From positions 284,117 to 348,116 of the forward strand of contig NW_019091372.1 in the NCBI RefSeq assembly GCF_001949145.1: a stretch of DNA of 64,000 bases. The letters run 5' to 3'. Positions 11,401 through 23,400 of this stretch are shown piece by piece (positions within the stretch are counted from its first letter, which is position 1; each line of letters opens with the position of its first letter). This DNA comes from Acanthaster planci. Lineage: Eukaryota > Echinodermata > Asteroidea > Valvatida > Acanthasteridae. The translations under genes were made by a program, and so were the position numbers. The notes below the pieces were generated by a model, which did no database searches, was not told the DNA's origin, and saw nothing but the letters and a program-made list of their open reading frames with translations.

Positions 11401-14400
11401 ACATTTTGCACCGTTTGTGTCTGAAACAAATTCCAACGATCTGAGGATTTCCTGAGGCGCTTTAATAGAGTGAAGCGAAAACTGAACTTTCGGGGCAGGC
11501 TGAGGAATGTAGTGTGTGGGTTTTAGCTTGGTATACTACTGCGCCTAAGGTATTACTTTGTTAATGCTAAGGGTAATTCTGCACCTGTTTTTCCCTGTAA
11601 AAATATGGTTTCCATATGGCTTCCTTTTTAGGCAGCTGACACCCATTATAAGTGACTTCATTGTCTTCGGAAGATTTCTTTGAATTGCACTCCACAAATC
11701 AGGGTAGGGTTACTAGAGAGTTACTTCACATGGAAGATACATGTGGATAGATGCAGTGGTCCAGTGACAGTATGTCATACAGGAGTGGTCTGAGGTACGA
11801 AGGGTTGAGGCTTGAGAGGCTAAAAAGGTACTGCCACAGTAGATGGGGTTTATTTGAGAACTAATTCAGAACTTATTTCAGAACTGAAAACTTCAACAGG
11901 GATTCTAGGCAAGTCATATATCCGACTTCTGACAAAAATTTGTGAGAGTTCAGAAGTCTGGTCACTTGCACAAACTACGAAAAAACAAACCTGGAGTAAA
12001 ACTGCAGCGATTACAATCTTGGAAATGGTTGCAATTACAGATGGTGTAACCTACCGGTTCATCGCCGTTTTCACTGACGCTTGCATTGGAGCTGCTGTCC
12101 CCGTTATGGTCCCCGTTGTACATTGCTATTGTTCTCGATGGAAGCTGATTGGTCAGTGCTTCCAGAGCAATCTTCTCTTTGTCCGACGCTGTCGGGAAAT
12201 TGCTGGCTGCAGCGAGAGCTGCTGTTTCCGTAGGTGTGACTGACACTGTAAGTTGAAGGGAACCAACACAGCGCTTTGTAAGTATTACTTTACTTGACTT
12301 TACATCATCTCATGGGACATACAACTCAGAATATACAATAGATTGTGATCATTTTCCATGTGTAAATAATGATTCAAATAAAACAATTTGTACGAATACC
12401 AACAGATACAGAGAACTCGCAAAAACCAAACTTGTCGAGGGGGAGTCCCCCTTAACAGCTGACATAAACAAACAGGGTATGTAACAAAACCAACAGAAAA
12501 AGTGACGTAAATCTTTGATAAATGTAATAGCAAAGACAATGAGTGTGAATGGGCATGAAGGTAAGTACTGAGAATCTAAATTTAAATACGTTGGGTAAGG
12601 GCAAAACCCCTTATATAAATTAGCATCTCCCCGACGCAAAAATACATCCTGAAATAGTTTGCAGTCCCCACTGCTTCACTAGAATCGGACCGGCCAGCCA
12701 ACCCCGGCAACCTCTGTGGTCGAGTGGTTAAGATGTCTCCACTAGTAAGCAGGAGGTCATGGATTCGAGTCCCATCCAAGTGAGCTTGAGGATTTTTTCA
12801 CAAGCTCTTGGACAAGCACTGAGCATACAGTGTTTATCAATATATACGTTGGGTAAGAGCAAACCCGTTATATAAATTAACATCTCCCCAACACAAAAAA
12901 CATCTTGAAATGTAAATTTAATTATAAATGTAATATGAATTAAATGCCTTATAACCCAAATTGAGCTTACATTTCACGCCTTATGATTTCAACAAATCCA
13001 ACAACGAAATTTTTCAACCACATTTACCAAATATTTAACAGCAAACCCTGTACATCGGTTCAATCTGTCTCTTTCACAAATACACACAAAACTGCAACAA
13101 AGTCAGCGGAGGGATTTACTTCAGAATCCAACTCCCCCCCTCCAAAAAAAAGGCCTGTTCAGAAATATTTCCCATCTTAAACCTTCATGCAACAAATGAA
13201 TAAATGTAACAAATGAATAATCAGATGCGAAAGATGCCAAATGATGCAATTACCGGCAAGACTTACATCAGAAACTCATCTGACCATCATCTTACCAAAA
13301 CAGTTTTACATTTATCTCCTTTCATAGGAAGGAATTTCTTAAGAGCTTACAACATTTGATCCCTTAACAAACAGTTCCTCTACAGCCTCAGATATATTTG
13401 ATTTTCTTGGAAAAAAATTCAACCGAAACATTCATTCTTTCCTGTCTGATCATCACAGAAACCAAAAACGTTTTTTCTTATAACTAAAAATTACAATCTG
13501 GAAACATTATACGGCAGCCAACGAGTCTTCTTCCGCCACAAAACTTTCGGGACAAACGGGACCACATGACAGCAAAAACACGGTCTTGCAACTGCCTCGG
13601 TGATGCATTAATAGTATGTGAACAGATTCTGGTCTTTAAACACCCGCGCTAACAAACAAAGAAAGACAAGCGGGTCCCATCAATCCCCCAGTGGCAAAAT
13701 TACCCAATTTCCTCTCCTTATTAGCCCCCAAATTGACTCCTAACCTTTCCCAGTCAGTGATAATCAGAAGGGAACAATACAGGCTAGACCGGCCTCCCTC
13801 ATGTCAAAATATGGCAAGTGGCTAATTGGAACACAGAATGCTGGCACCTAGCCGTTTCCTCTGCAAAGCCAGGCACGCACGTGGACCCTGTGCGTTATCA
13901 GAGTGGTAAAAGACCAACTTAAGATGGTGTGCGCCACAGCAGCCAATGAACTTTTTGCTGTATTTTTTTCTGGTCAATAAATGTTCCTCCAAATTTTGAT
14001 TGATCTGGTCTTCTGGTAACAATCAGACCCTTCAATCCCAGGAGATGTCAACGGGGGTGACATTAACTCAGACAAGGTCAAGAAAACCGCTATTTTTTTG
14101 TAAGAGGAAATAAGTTCTAAGTTTAAGGTAGACTTTTGGCATATTTAAGAGGGATACGGATCATGTTTATAGCTATTTTATCTTGAAAATACACATTGAT
14201 AAAACTATGGTGAACACAGTAAGTTGAGGCAGACTTCCCTAAAGCATAGTGGAGTAGTCCTAACTTGGCTCCTTACTTTCATCTCAATACCGGTATTTGC
14301 CAACTGAGTACATGTAACTACCTTACAATGGACCAATCCTGAAGCAAAGCAATGAAAACTGAATGCGAGATATGATTATGATAGCGAGATGTGAAACAAT

Positions 14401-17400
14401 CATCAGAATCACAGGAGGAGTAATCTAGAATGAAAGTAGTCCCGTTAGACAGTGGCCATGGTGGAAAAGCAGTCACAATGAAGTAAAATGTCTGTTGATA
14501 TGAAAGCTTGCCACTAAAGAATTCAAATCCCAACAGGCACTACAACGGACAGGTGGCCCTAATGGTAAGGTAATTACATGTACAGTGGGCATGTGGCCTC
14601 AGTGTACAGGTGGCCTCAATCGATCAGTGGCTACAGTGTTACCACAAAGTGGCTGCAATGGACAGGTGGCCTGTGTTCAGGTGGCCCTAGTGGACAGGCG
14701 ACCACCATAATCAGGTGGCCCCAGTGGTCAGGTGGCCACCATAGCCAGGTGGCCACAATGGACAGGTTGCCACAATGGAAAAGTGATACTAATGGAAAGC
14801 TACAACATACATATGAAAAATGGACTTTCACTACAATTAAAAGTTACCTGCAATGGATGGGTTATCCGAATAATTTAAACTATCCCAAACTGGCGAGTCT
14901 AGTTCACAGTTAATGAAGTTTTTGGCCACTTGTAAACTGTAGCCAACCAACCTTTGCTTCGAACAGATTTCTTCAGATTTGTCCAAGAACCCAATGCACT
15001 TTTAGAAATGCTTAGGTTGAAAAAAAGGAAATACCAGTTTGGGATGAGCTGTGCTTCCGAACTCCAATCTCACGCACCTTGCACCTGACATGCTATGTAT
15101 CTATAAATAAGCAGCCCTGAAGCAAACTAAACAAGCCGCAAGACGTGCAGAGACACAAGGCCATGCCAAACTGTATCATAAAACCCATTCATTGAAGCAG
15201 GCGGATTGCCACAGATTAGGCTAATGAGTAACTATAACAGCTGCTTAATCCTTAGTCTACAGACACCGCAGTACGTTTGTCTGTCACTTGTCTTGCACGA
15301 GAAGGTTACCCTGGGTACTCTACAATGTGGGTCCTTAGCTTGGAGTTAGAATCTCATGATAAGAGCTTGACTCACAGCAGTGGGATCCAAGGGCCCCGCT
15401 ATCAGTAGCACTCACAACCAATACAAAGTACACATTTCAAACTACAGCATCAACAACAGCAGGATTAGTGAAAACCTATTTCTTAGTTTGTACGTTTCTG
15501 TCTACAGAGATCTCTAGCTCCAACTGTGATTTTCAGACCATCTCATGGTCGAAGGGGGTCGGGGATTTGACCCTTGCCCCCCTCCCCAAGCTCAACTAAC
15601 ACTTTCAGTGCAAATGTGAAGTTCAAACCCAACATATAGGTTTGCTTCTACGGTCATTTGAACTTCATGGCCTCGCTCATGCTCAGCCTCTGTGTTCTGA
15701 TGTAAAGTATACTTGGTCTTCACATCATAACACGGGATTTACTCCACAACAGAGCAATAAAGTATTCATGGTAACCAAAACCACCTTTAACATGGCTTCC
15801 TGAAATCTGAAACTGCAAAAAAGAGAATCAAACCTTTGGTGAACTTTTCCAATATCAAAGATGGATTTGAAAAGAGACAAACTACAGAAGCTGGAGCAGT
15901 TAGAAAAAACCTCAATGCAGTTTTGTTTTAAAAACTGAAAGGGGAAAAAACTGGCCGGGAAATTGAAAGGGGATTGTTGAAAGTGAGTGGGGAAACAATT
16001 GATGGAACGTTCCCCCACGCATGCTCCCCAGGGGAGAGCCAGCTATAAATGTGCACATAATCCTGGCGCCAATAAGAAGGATCACCCCCAGTGCGCGGCC
16101 CCGGTGAAATGCTCCGCTCGTCTGGGCCCGCTGATTGGAGGCGGAAAAGCAGAATTTCTGCTGATTTCCCTTGCTGACCTGACAAGCGCGGATTTCCAGG
16201 GCTTCCCTTCTCTCTCCTCTCCAACTCTTTCACTCTTTCTCCAGCCGATCAAGTTCGTCTCCTGTCTCACAGACGGTGAGAGGTAAAATGTGGGAAACCA
16301 TGAGACAGACACGCTGGTGAAAACGAGAGGTGGGTAGATGGGAAGTATGGCAGGCATTCAAGGCCAACTAATAGCACTCTGAGATTTGTGCCAGCTATTT
16401 TGATTTTTTTTTATCTCCACACAAACCGGCAAGTCTGTTGTAAAAAAGTGCCCCATGCCTTGAAGTATCGTTTTGAAAGTTTTGCTTTTTAAGGACCGGA
16501 CGACAAAAATTATAACTCGAAAATCTAACGCACAAATAATCCCTTCGGAAAGAAGACTACTGGGCCCAATTTCATTTCCCTGCTCGCTACTAAGCAAATG
16601 TTGGTGTAAACCATACCACAAAGATTTACTCAGCAGTAAGCATATTTCACAGAGAACATTTCAGTTACATGTACTTTGCTATTAGCACAAAAATTGCACG
16701 TGCGTGTATGGAGATTTCCATTGTGACGTCACATTAATAGTTAAGCAGATTTTTCCACCAAGGTAAGTGTGCCTTTGCCGTGTTTACAATCTCTATAGAA
16801 CATGCAGAGCCTCTGTAAGCGTTAAATCATGTGCTAAGCAGTACCATGAAATTGGGCCTGATGTATTTCAAAGTCAACCAAGGCAGGAAGACCTGCCACT
16901 CAAATGCAGCCATGAGCAGTTAAACCAAGATGAAAAATGTGATGACGTTGACCAGGATTGGCCAGTACAGTGCTGACGACTGGTCCCTAGGTGCCTTGCT
17001 GAATGCATCAATTTCAAGGGGCACACTGCTGCACCCTTTAAGGTTTGTCAGGTGCCGGCCGAAAGATGGGGACTGCATGCAGCTAGCACACTGATAGCAG
17101 AAATCTTCAACAGGTCCACAGTATTCCAACCTTAATACCAGTATCTAGGGCCGAGTCTGAAACATGCTTTCCGCAGCTACGGCAGTGTCTATTCTCAGCA
17201 CATCCCTGCATATCTTCAATGGGCACAGACTTAGATCTAGCTTTAGACAACAGATTCAGATACAGCCTAAGACAGGATTATCCCTACGCAAAGACACATT
17301 CTTGACACAGTTGTCCTATCAGTCAAAACCAGTCAAATTTCCCATATATGTCTGTGTACTGGGGGAAATCAAGTGGAAGCAATTTTTTGACTGTTTTTGA

Positions 17401-20400
17401 TGGTTACAGCAAAAGGAGGGTTAAAAAACAGCTCAGCCGCTACGGAATCCACTCAATCCTCAAGTACCCTTTCAATGGTGATACAGAGAAAAAACTGGAG
17501 TGACCACTGAACCTGTTAAACCTCTGTCATGAATACTGTACTTTCATAACACGACAGGGCGGCAAATTTGCATGTCACCCTCACCATAGCACATCACATC
17601 ATGATGATATCATAGCCTGGTCTCCACCCCACAGTCCAAACCATAATGCAGGGACCACTTGCCAGACCCATAATTGGTACCTCTTCTACTTTCCCCATAC
17701 AGGTACTAATAGTAAATTCTGGAAGAGGCAGTAAATTGACAATACAGCCTACAACAGGTTCAACCTTGAGATGTACATGTATAGCACCCTCAGCCACTGG
17801 CGGCAGAAGTGGTGGGCGAGGGCAGGGGAGCCGGTGGCCCCCCCCCCTTTTCAAGGGGGCATAGCACCCTCACATTTTGCAGGGCCTGCAATGGGGTGGA
17901 CTTAAGGGATCTGCCTGTTAATGGCTGACGCATGATGGTCTGACAACTTCCCCCCCTTCGAAAATCATTCTGCCGCAGCTGACCTCAGCTCTTCCCTTAG
18001 GTGCTTTGAGTCCCTGAGGGTTAAAACATCATGTCCCACATCACAGCTGTTAATAATAGTTAATGTAACGAACACAGTATGCAACCCACGTAGGAGATCT
18101 GTGCTTGGCAACACAGCATCCACTCCTGTTCACTTAAGTACAGAAGTACAGAACCTAGAGTGACAAGACTATCACAAGCATTGAAAGGCAACTATCAACG
18201 CTGGTTTCACAGAACTGAGTTTGCAAGTATCGATTGGTGTGTCCCTTTAAGATTTTCTACATAGGCATGCATCCCTCCGAGAGGCAGAAGTAAGGGGTGA
18301 GCTCAGTCGTTATGCATTCATGCTCCTGTAGTTCCCCCCCCCCCGGAGAAGCCAGGATGGCGTCTGAGGATTTCTTTTCACTGGCTTCCGTTGGCCTCTC
18401 ACGGTCAATTTGGCGCTAACCTTCCCCCATGTCAAACTCACTCAGCCTGCCTGCTGACGTGATGTGTGCCACCATCTTGGGAGGGGAGTCAAGCACGCTC
18501 GTTGGGTCTTCATTTCACCAAAGAGATTTTTCAGACTCGGGGAACTGGATGTATGACAGACTTCAAGGCAGTTGGTTTAATTCTCGCCCAGAGATTACAC
18601 ACAGTCTGCAAGTTAAGGAACACTGAATATCATACTTGTTTATTTGATGAGCTTTGAGGGTTGAGACGGCGATCAACGGTTCAGTCTTAAACATCAACTT
18701 TATTTGCCTGTCGTCGTTGGCAGTGGGTTCAATTCAGGAAAGACAATAAGCCCATCCATCAGGGCTAACAATATCAAAACAGTCTACATGGATCGGTAAC
18801 TTGTGACTAAATAACAGAGTATTACGGCTGGAAGTAAATTATCTACTTGGGGTTTTCTCCAAACCCACGCTTAAACTCAAAGTGACAGATCTGTGTCAGT
18901 ATACATGTATGTTGTTTTCATGAAAGTTCTCCTACAGGAAAGACTGACAGGATTCAATCTCGGCACAAAAGTTCAGTGCCACATTGTGAAGAAGCACTTT
19001 TCTTCACTCCCTATTTCCCAAAATGCTTCGCACCAGGTATTCTGGCCAAGGTGGCATAAGAAATCCTTTCCAATTAAAACAAAAATCCTCCACAGACAGT
19101 TCCTTTACCAAGAAGAAATAGAAGCGTTAATAACCACAACAGTTGCCCGGCCATATTACATTTTAACTTCTTAGCTCATTTGCCTGCAGACATTTCGGCT
19201 ACCTTGCCACACATTTTGAATCACTCATGCTCCAGCCGCCGCTATGCCGTAAAGTTGCCATTCGAGGGACTTGTGTGAGGATCAGCGGCAGTTTTAAGAG
19301 AGGCTTACAATCCTTACTCCGTAAGCCCTGAAATCCCCAGTGTTTGTATAGGGTTCTTTACTACTTGCTCCCATGCATGCTTTCCTGCATGAAGAGCCAA
19401 ACTGGTGAAAAAAAAAAGCTCCTACAAACACCTGTGCAACACTAGCCCCCTGGTGACAAAATTGAGAAATTAGCCTACTTGTACCTGAACACAGTTAACC
19501 CGCCCACAGGAACATGTATCGCAGTGTTTTAAATTTGGCCAACATACCACTCCGTAAGACTTCCCTTTACTGAGCATTTTCCTCAGTACCCAGTATTGTT
19601 TACACCTTGTCCTTATTTCACCTTTTAATAGTGGAAGCACGCATTACAACCTACCTTCACTTCCTAACCCGGGGGGAGGGGGTTTAGCTACTTTGAAAAT
19701 GCCAGACCAAGTCCCAAGAACTTTCCACATCGTATTACTTTTCACCAAAGTACTCAGGGGTGTTCAGCAATCAGCAGGAAGATGAAACTCCCCCATACTT
19801 CCGAAGACTTTTGACTCACTGTCTTCATCATCCAAACTTCAAACACTAAGCCAAACAGTCTGGTTGCCGATCAGACACCATCTTAAAATCATCTATCTCA
19901 CCAAAGTTTTCTTCACGCACACTTCATAAAAGCTCATGTTCTGATAAGCACTGGTTCATGTATCAGTCGGTACATTCACATATTAACTGGCAACTCGGCC
20001 TGTACTACAATTTGACAGAAATTGATGACCACAGTCTTAGGGAAATCTCACTCATTAATTCAATGAATGTACACATATCTATCAACACAAATCACCCAAA
20101 GCAGAGACATAATGATGGCATAAATCATACCGAAGATAAGCCATTTGTTCTTCTCTACGTGAAGACAAGTAAAAACTTCTCTTGAGCAATGACCTCAAAT
20201 TCTAAAATCTCCCCTGCAGAAGCAGCATTTCTTGAGTCCTCACTGAATGCCCTCCTGAACATAAAAATCAAGATTTTCCGCTTCATCTCCACACAGTGGA
20301 AGAGTAAATACTTTGTCTGCACTTTGGGGACCCTGAAATGTCACAACTACCCTCCAGACTTCCAAGCTGCAGACTCAAGATTGTCTGTGGTTGCCTCTGT

Positions 20401-23400
20401 AAGCCCATTCCACTCAACAGCTTCGTCGCATATGAGAGAGGAATGAACAATAGCCTGTCCTTGTTGAAGGGGATTAGACTTCCTTTCACAGAAAAGCCCT
20501 CAGACCCCAATTTTTGGGATCCTATACAAGAAGCTTTTGCCACCCCCCTCCCAACCATTGCCTAGCCCACCTCAATACCCAGATAGTTTCATCCGACAGA
20601 AAGTAACAGCAGACAGGAAGTAACTACCAGCACACCGTGGAAGGAGGGGAGAAGGGACGTCAACCATGCCGGAAATTGAATGTTACCGCAGTGCTGACGT
20701 GCGAAGTGAGTGAGACTTTGCCTCATGAAGCTGTGGCCATTTCGGGGGAGGGGGGGTGCTGTTTGCAGGAAATGGCTTGGAGGCCAAGCGGGGTGGAGAT
20801 ATCAGCATGTTGCAGTACCTGGGCTGTCAATGGTAGGGATCAGAGCGGCAGGTTGATGACAGGTTGTAGCTGAGAGCCACACACTTTGGCCGGGTGATGT
20901 AACAATCGGCGATCTGGTGTGTTGTATCACCATGAGTCTAGACTCACCCTTGCACGGCACGGCTCCGACCAGTTGTTGGAGGAAAACCACAAAACCAGGT
21001 TGGGCACGTACACCATTTGTGAAGTGAAGGGCAGTAAATATCAAGGTTGAGTTTGACCTTAAAGGGTACAATCAAGAAAGTTCTCAAGAGACCAGGACCT
21101 CTGCTATCTAAATAAGAATCTTACTTGATTGGATATCGAGTTAATCAACTTGACTAAAAGCATACCATCACCAACAACAGGTCCTCTCAGCTGGCAACAG
21201 GAAACAAGAGCTCACACTGATTGAAGTACATGATAACTTTCAAATCATGGAAGCCCCTGGCAAGTGACTTTCATGAGTTCCATGGCCTTGTGGTCTAGTG
21301 TGAATGAACTAGCAATCTTGTGGGCAATTCTGCAGATGGCACTTAAATGTCCAACTGGAAGACCGTGGTGCTATGTGTCCTCAGCTTGACACTTAGTCAC
21401 TCATCTGAGTCTCGCAAATCCTAGATTTGAAGATCAAAATCTTATATCTTTCAGCTGATGTTACATTAAATGTGAAGAGGGTGATTCAACTAAAGCATAC
21501 ACATGGGTCACCAAAGCCAGCACAGGTACAGTTGCAAATTACGGAAATCCTCCCTGAGCTGTGCTTTGGACATTCCTTTGGTCGAGACTGATAAGTTCTT
21601 CGGCTTCATTTAAAAACTACCACGTATGAAAACCTGAGAATTTGACAAGGTCTGATGCATGTAGAACATGACTTTCAAATGGGGAAATGGATGACTTTTT
21701 TTACAACTATACACATGCATCACCATTCGCAGTTTCTACACCTTGAACATTTAGCTAGTACAAAGATATCCCAGGGTGCAACAACTGAAACCCCTGAATC
21801 TGCTTGACTTCCTGGATGTGCATGAACATCAGGTAATACTTTCCACATCTTTTAGAAGAACGTCAGGCCCTCAAAAACAATATTTGTTGTCGGGCCTTTT
21901 TCTTATCAAGCAGTGCCAAACTCTTAATAAGTCGGCTTAGGCAACGGAAACTGGGGGGGAAGTCTCTGAAACTCTCGTTCATCACCTGTCGACTTGATTT
22001 AGGCTTTTGTGCAAGCCTGCACAGAGAAGGCCTCGACAAACAATTACGACCCTTCAGTTCCCTGAACGTGCACTTTAATCTGAGGAAGTGCTAATCGACG
22101 ACTCTTTCTCAGCAACTCGGACAACTTGGAGGATTTTTTTGTCCAGAGTTGAGAAGAGTGGGCAGAGCGCCAACATGGCATTTTTGAATCACAATAAAAA
22201 CAAATTCCAGGGAACAGAGTTTAATAAAGAGAAGAGCATGCAGAATCATTACTTCATCTTGACTCACAGGACTATACATGTCCAAAAAAAAAGTCGTCTC
22301 TTGTCAGCTAAAGGGCTTGTTAAAAACAAACTGTTTAAATTCATGCTTCCTCTAACCAAGTTCACATGTCAAGATAGCGCTCTTTACGCTGGCAATCCTT
22401 CTGATGAAAACCAGATCCTAACAACAGCCATGTCCCTTAATTCAATGAATCTTTCAATATTTGTCGTCTCATTTTCAAGAGTTTCTTATCTTCAGAACTA
22501 ACCTTTGTAGTAATAATGTAGTTGCTGTTGAACCCCTGCATTTTGTGACCAATAAAATGAACACCATAAAACAAAACCTGTCCTCTGTTTTTAGTAACGA
22601 GTGGGCTTGAAGCCTAAGATGTGCAACTTGTGTTTTTATCAGCTGATATCTTTCCAAACCAGCAAATTTCTAAGCTGCAAAAGAAAAAAAAAGAGAGCCA
22701 ATTTAGTTACTGAAATACATGTGAGACTTCACCCTCCCTTGTATACTAACCTCCCGGTCTAATTTCTGCTTTGTCATGGAACAAACGAATCTGGGAGGAA
22801 GATGCATGGTTGACGATTTCTGCCTCATGAGCAGTGTATTTCTGGTAACTGGTCTTGGGCGACAGCGACTGACTACGCTTGAGTGGTTCCGTGATCTTGA
22901 CAGGCCGGGATGTGACGAACGTCTGTGAGGGGGAAGTGGACCCTTTACTTGAGGCGCTGCTGTCGGAAGTGCCTCTGGAAGACCAGCTGGTGGAGAGGGA
23001 GGAGGAAGATGAGGAGTTTGAACCCCGAGCAGACAGATTGAGAGGTTCAGGGTTTGAATCCTGCTGCAGCGAGGGTGCAACAGTGCTGGGACTGGTACGG
23101 GTGGAAGGGAAGCCCGTCGGCGGGAACGAAGCATGGGGGATAGTCAGAAGACCCTTTGGGCTGGCGGTGTGCATGGGGGGCTTGACGGGGACAGGGATCC
23201 CCGTGGTGAGCTGGGGTGATGGAAGCCCTGGGTGACCGGCTAAGAGGTGGGAGGTGCTCAGTCCAGCCTGAGTGGTCTTGGTCCCTGTCTGGGTGCTGCT
23301 GCTGACGGCCGTGCCATCTGGCGCAATCAGCACCGGTGCCACCCCAGCAGGGTAATCCTGGGGGTAAATGGGCACCAGTCGAATGAACTGCCCGCTCTGG

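Larger units (their letters stand above)
12246..22750 (-). other. Large SoxD intron between exons B and C
   Basis: A 10.5-kb intron whose flanking exons join in phase 1. It holds a SINE (12655-12840) with a flanking duplication, a minisatellite (14541-14790), a C-rich repeat (17795-17985) and a candidate conserved island near 16020-16260. I found no further SoxD exon, though a short 1-1 phase exon could be missed. Confidence 0.8.

Noticed and set aside
12582-12779. ORFs reading [10 protein letters not shown] and similar (also 39654-39932 and 54421-54615)
   Set aside because: Translations of the antisense strand of tRNA-derived SINE promoters.
12720-12785. Genuine tRNA gene
   Set aside because: A and B boxes are present, but no acceptor stem pairing and the sequence recurs with a SINE body at 39.8 kb.
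16920-17129. Minus ORF with five Cys and a hydrophobic C-terminal tail
   Set aside because: No acceptor with a pyrimidine tract and an in-frame stop just upstream; the spacing does not fit Ly6/three-finger proteins.
22088-22501. 137-codon plus-strand ORF in the large SoxD intron
   Set aside because: Antisense, low complexity in Lys/Asn/Ser, no splice sites or family match.
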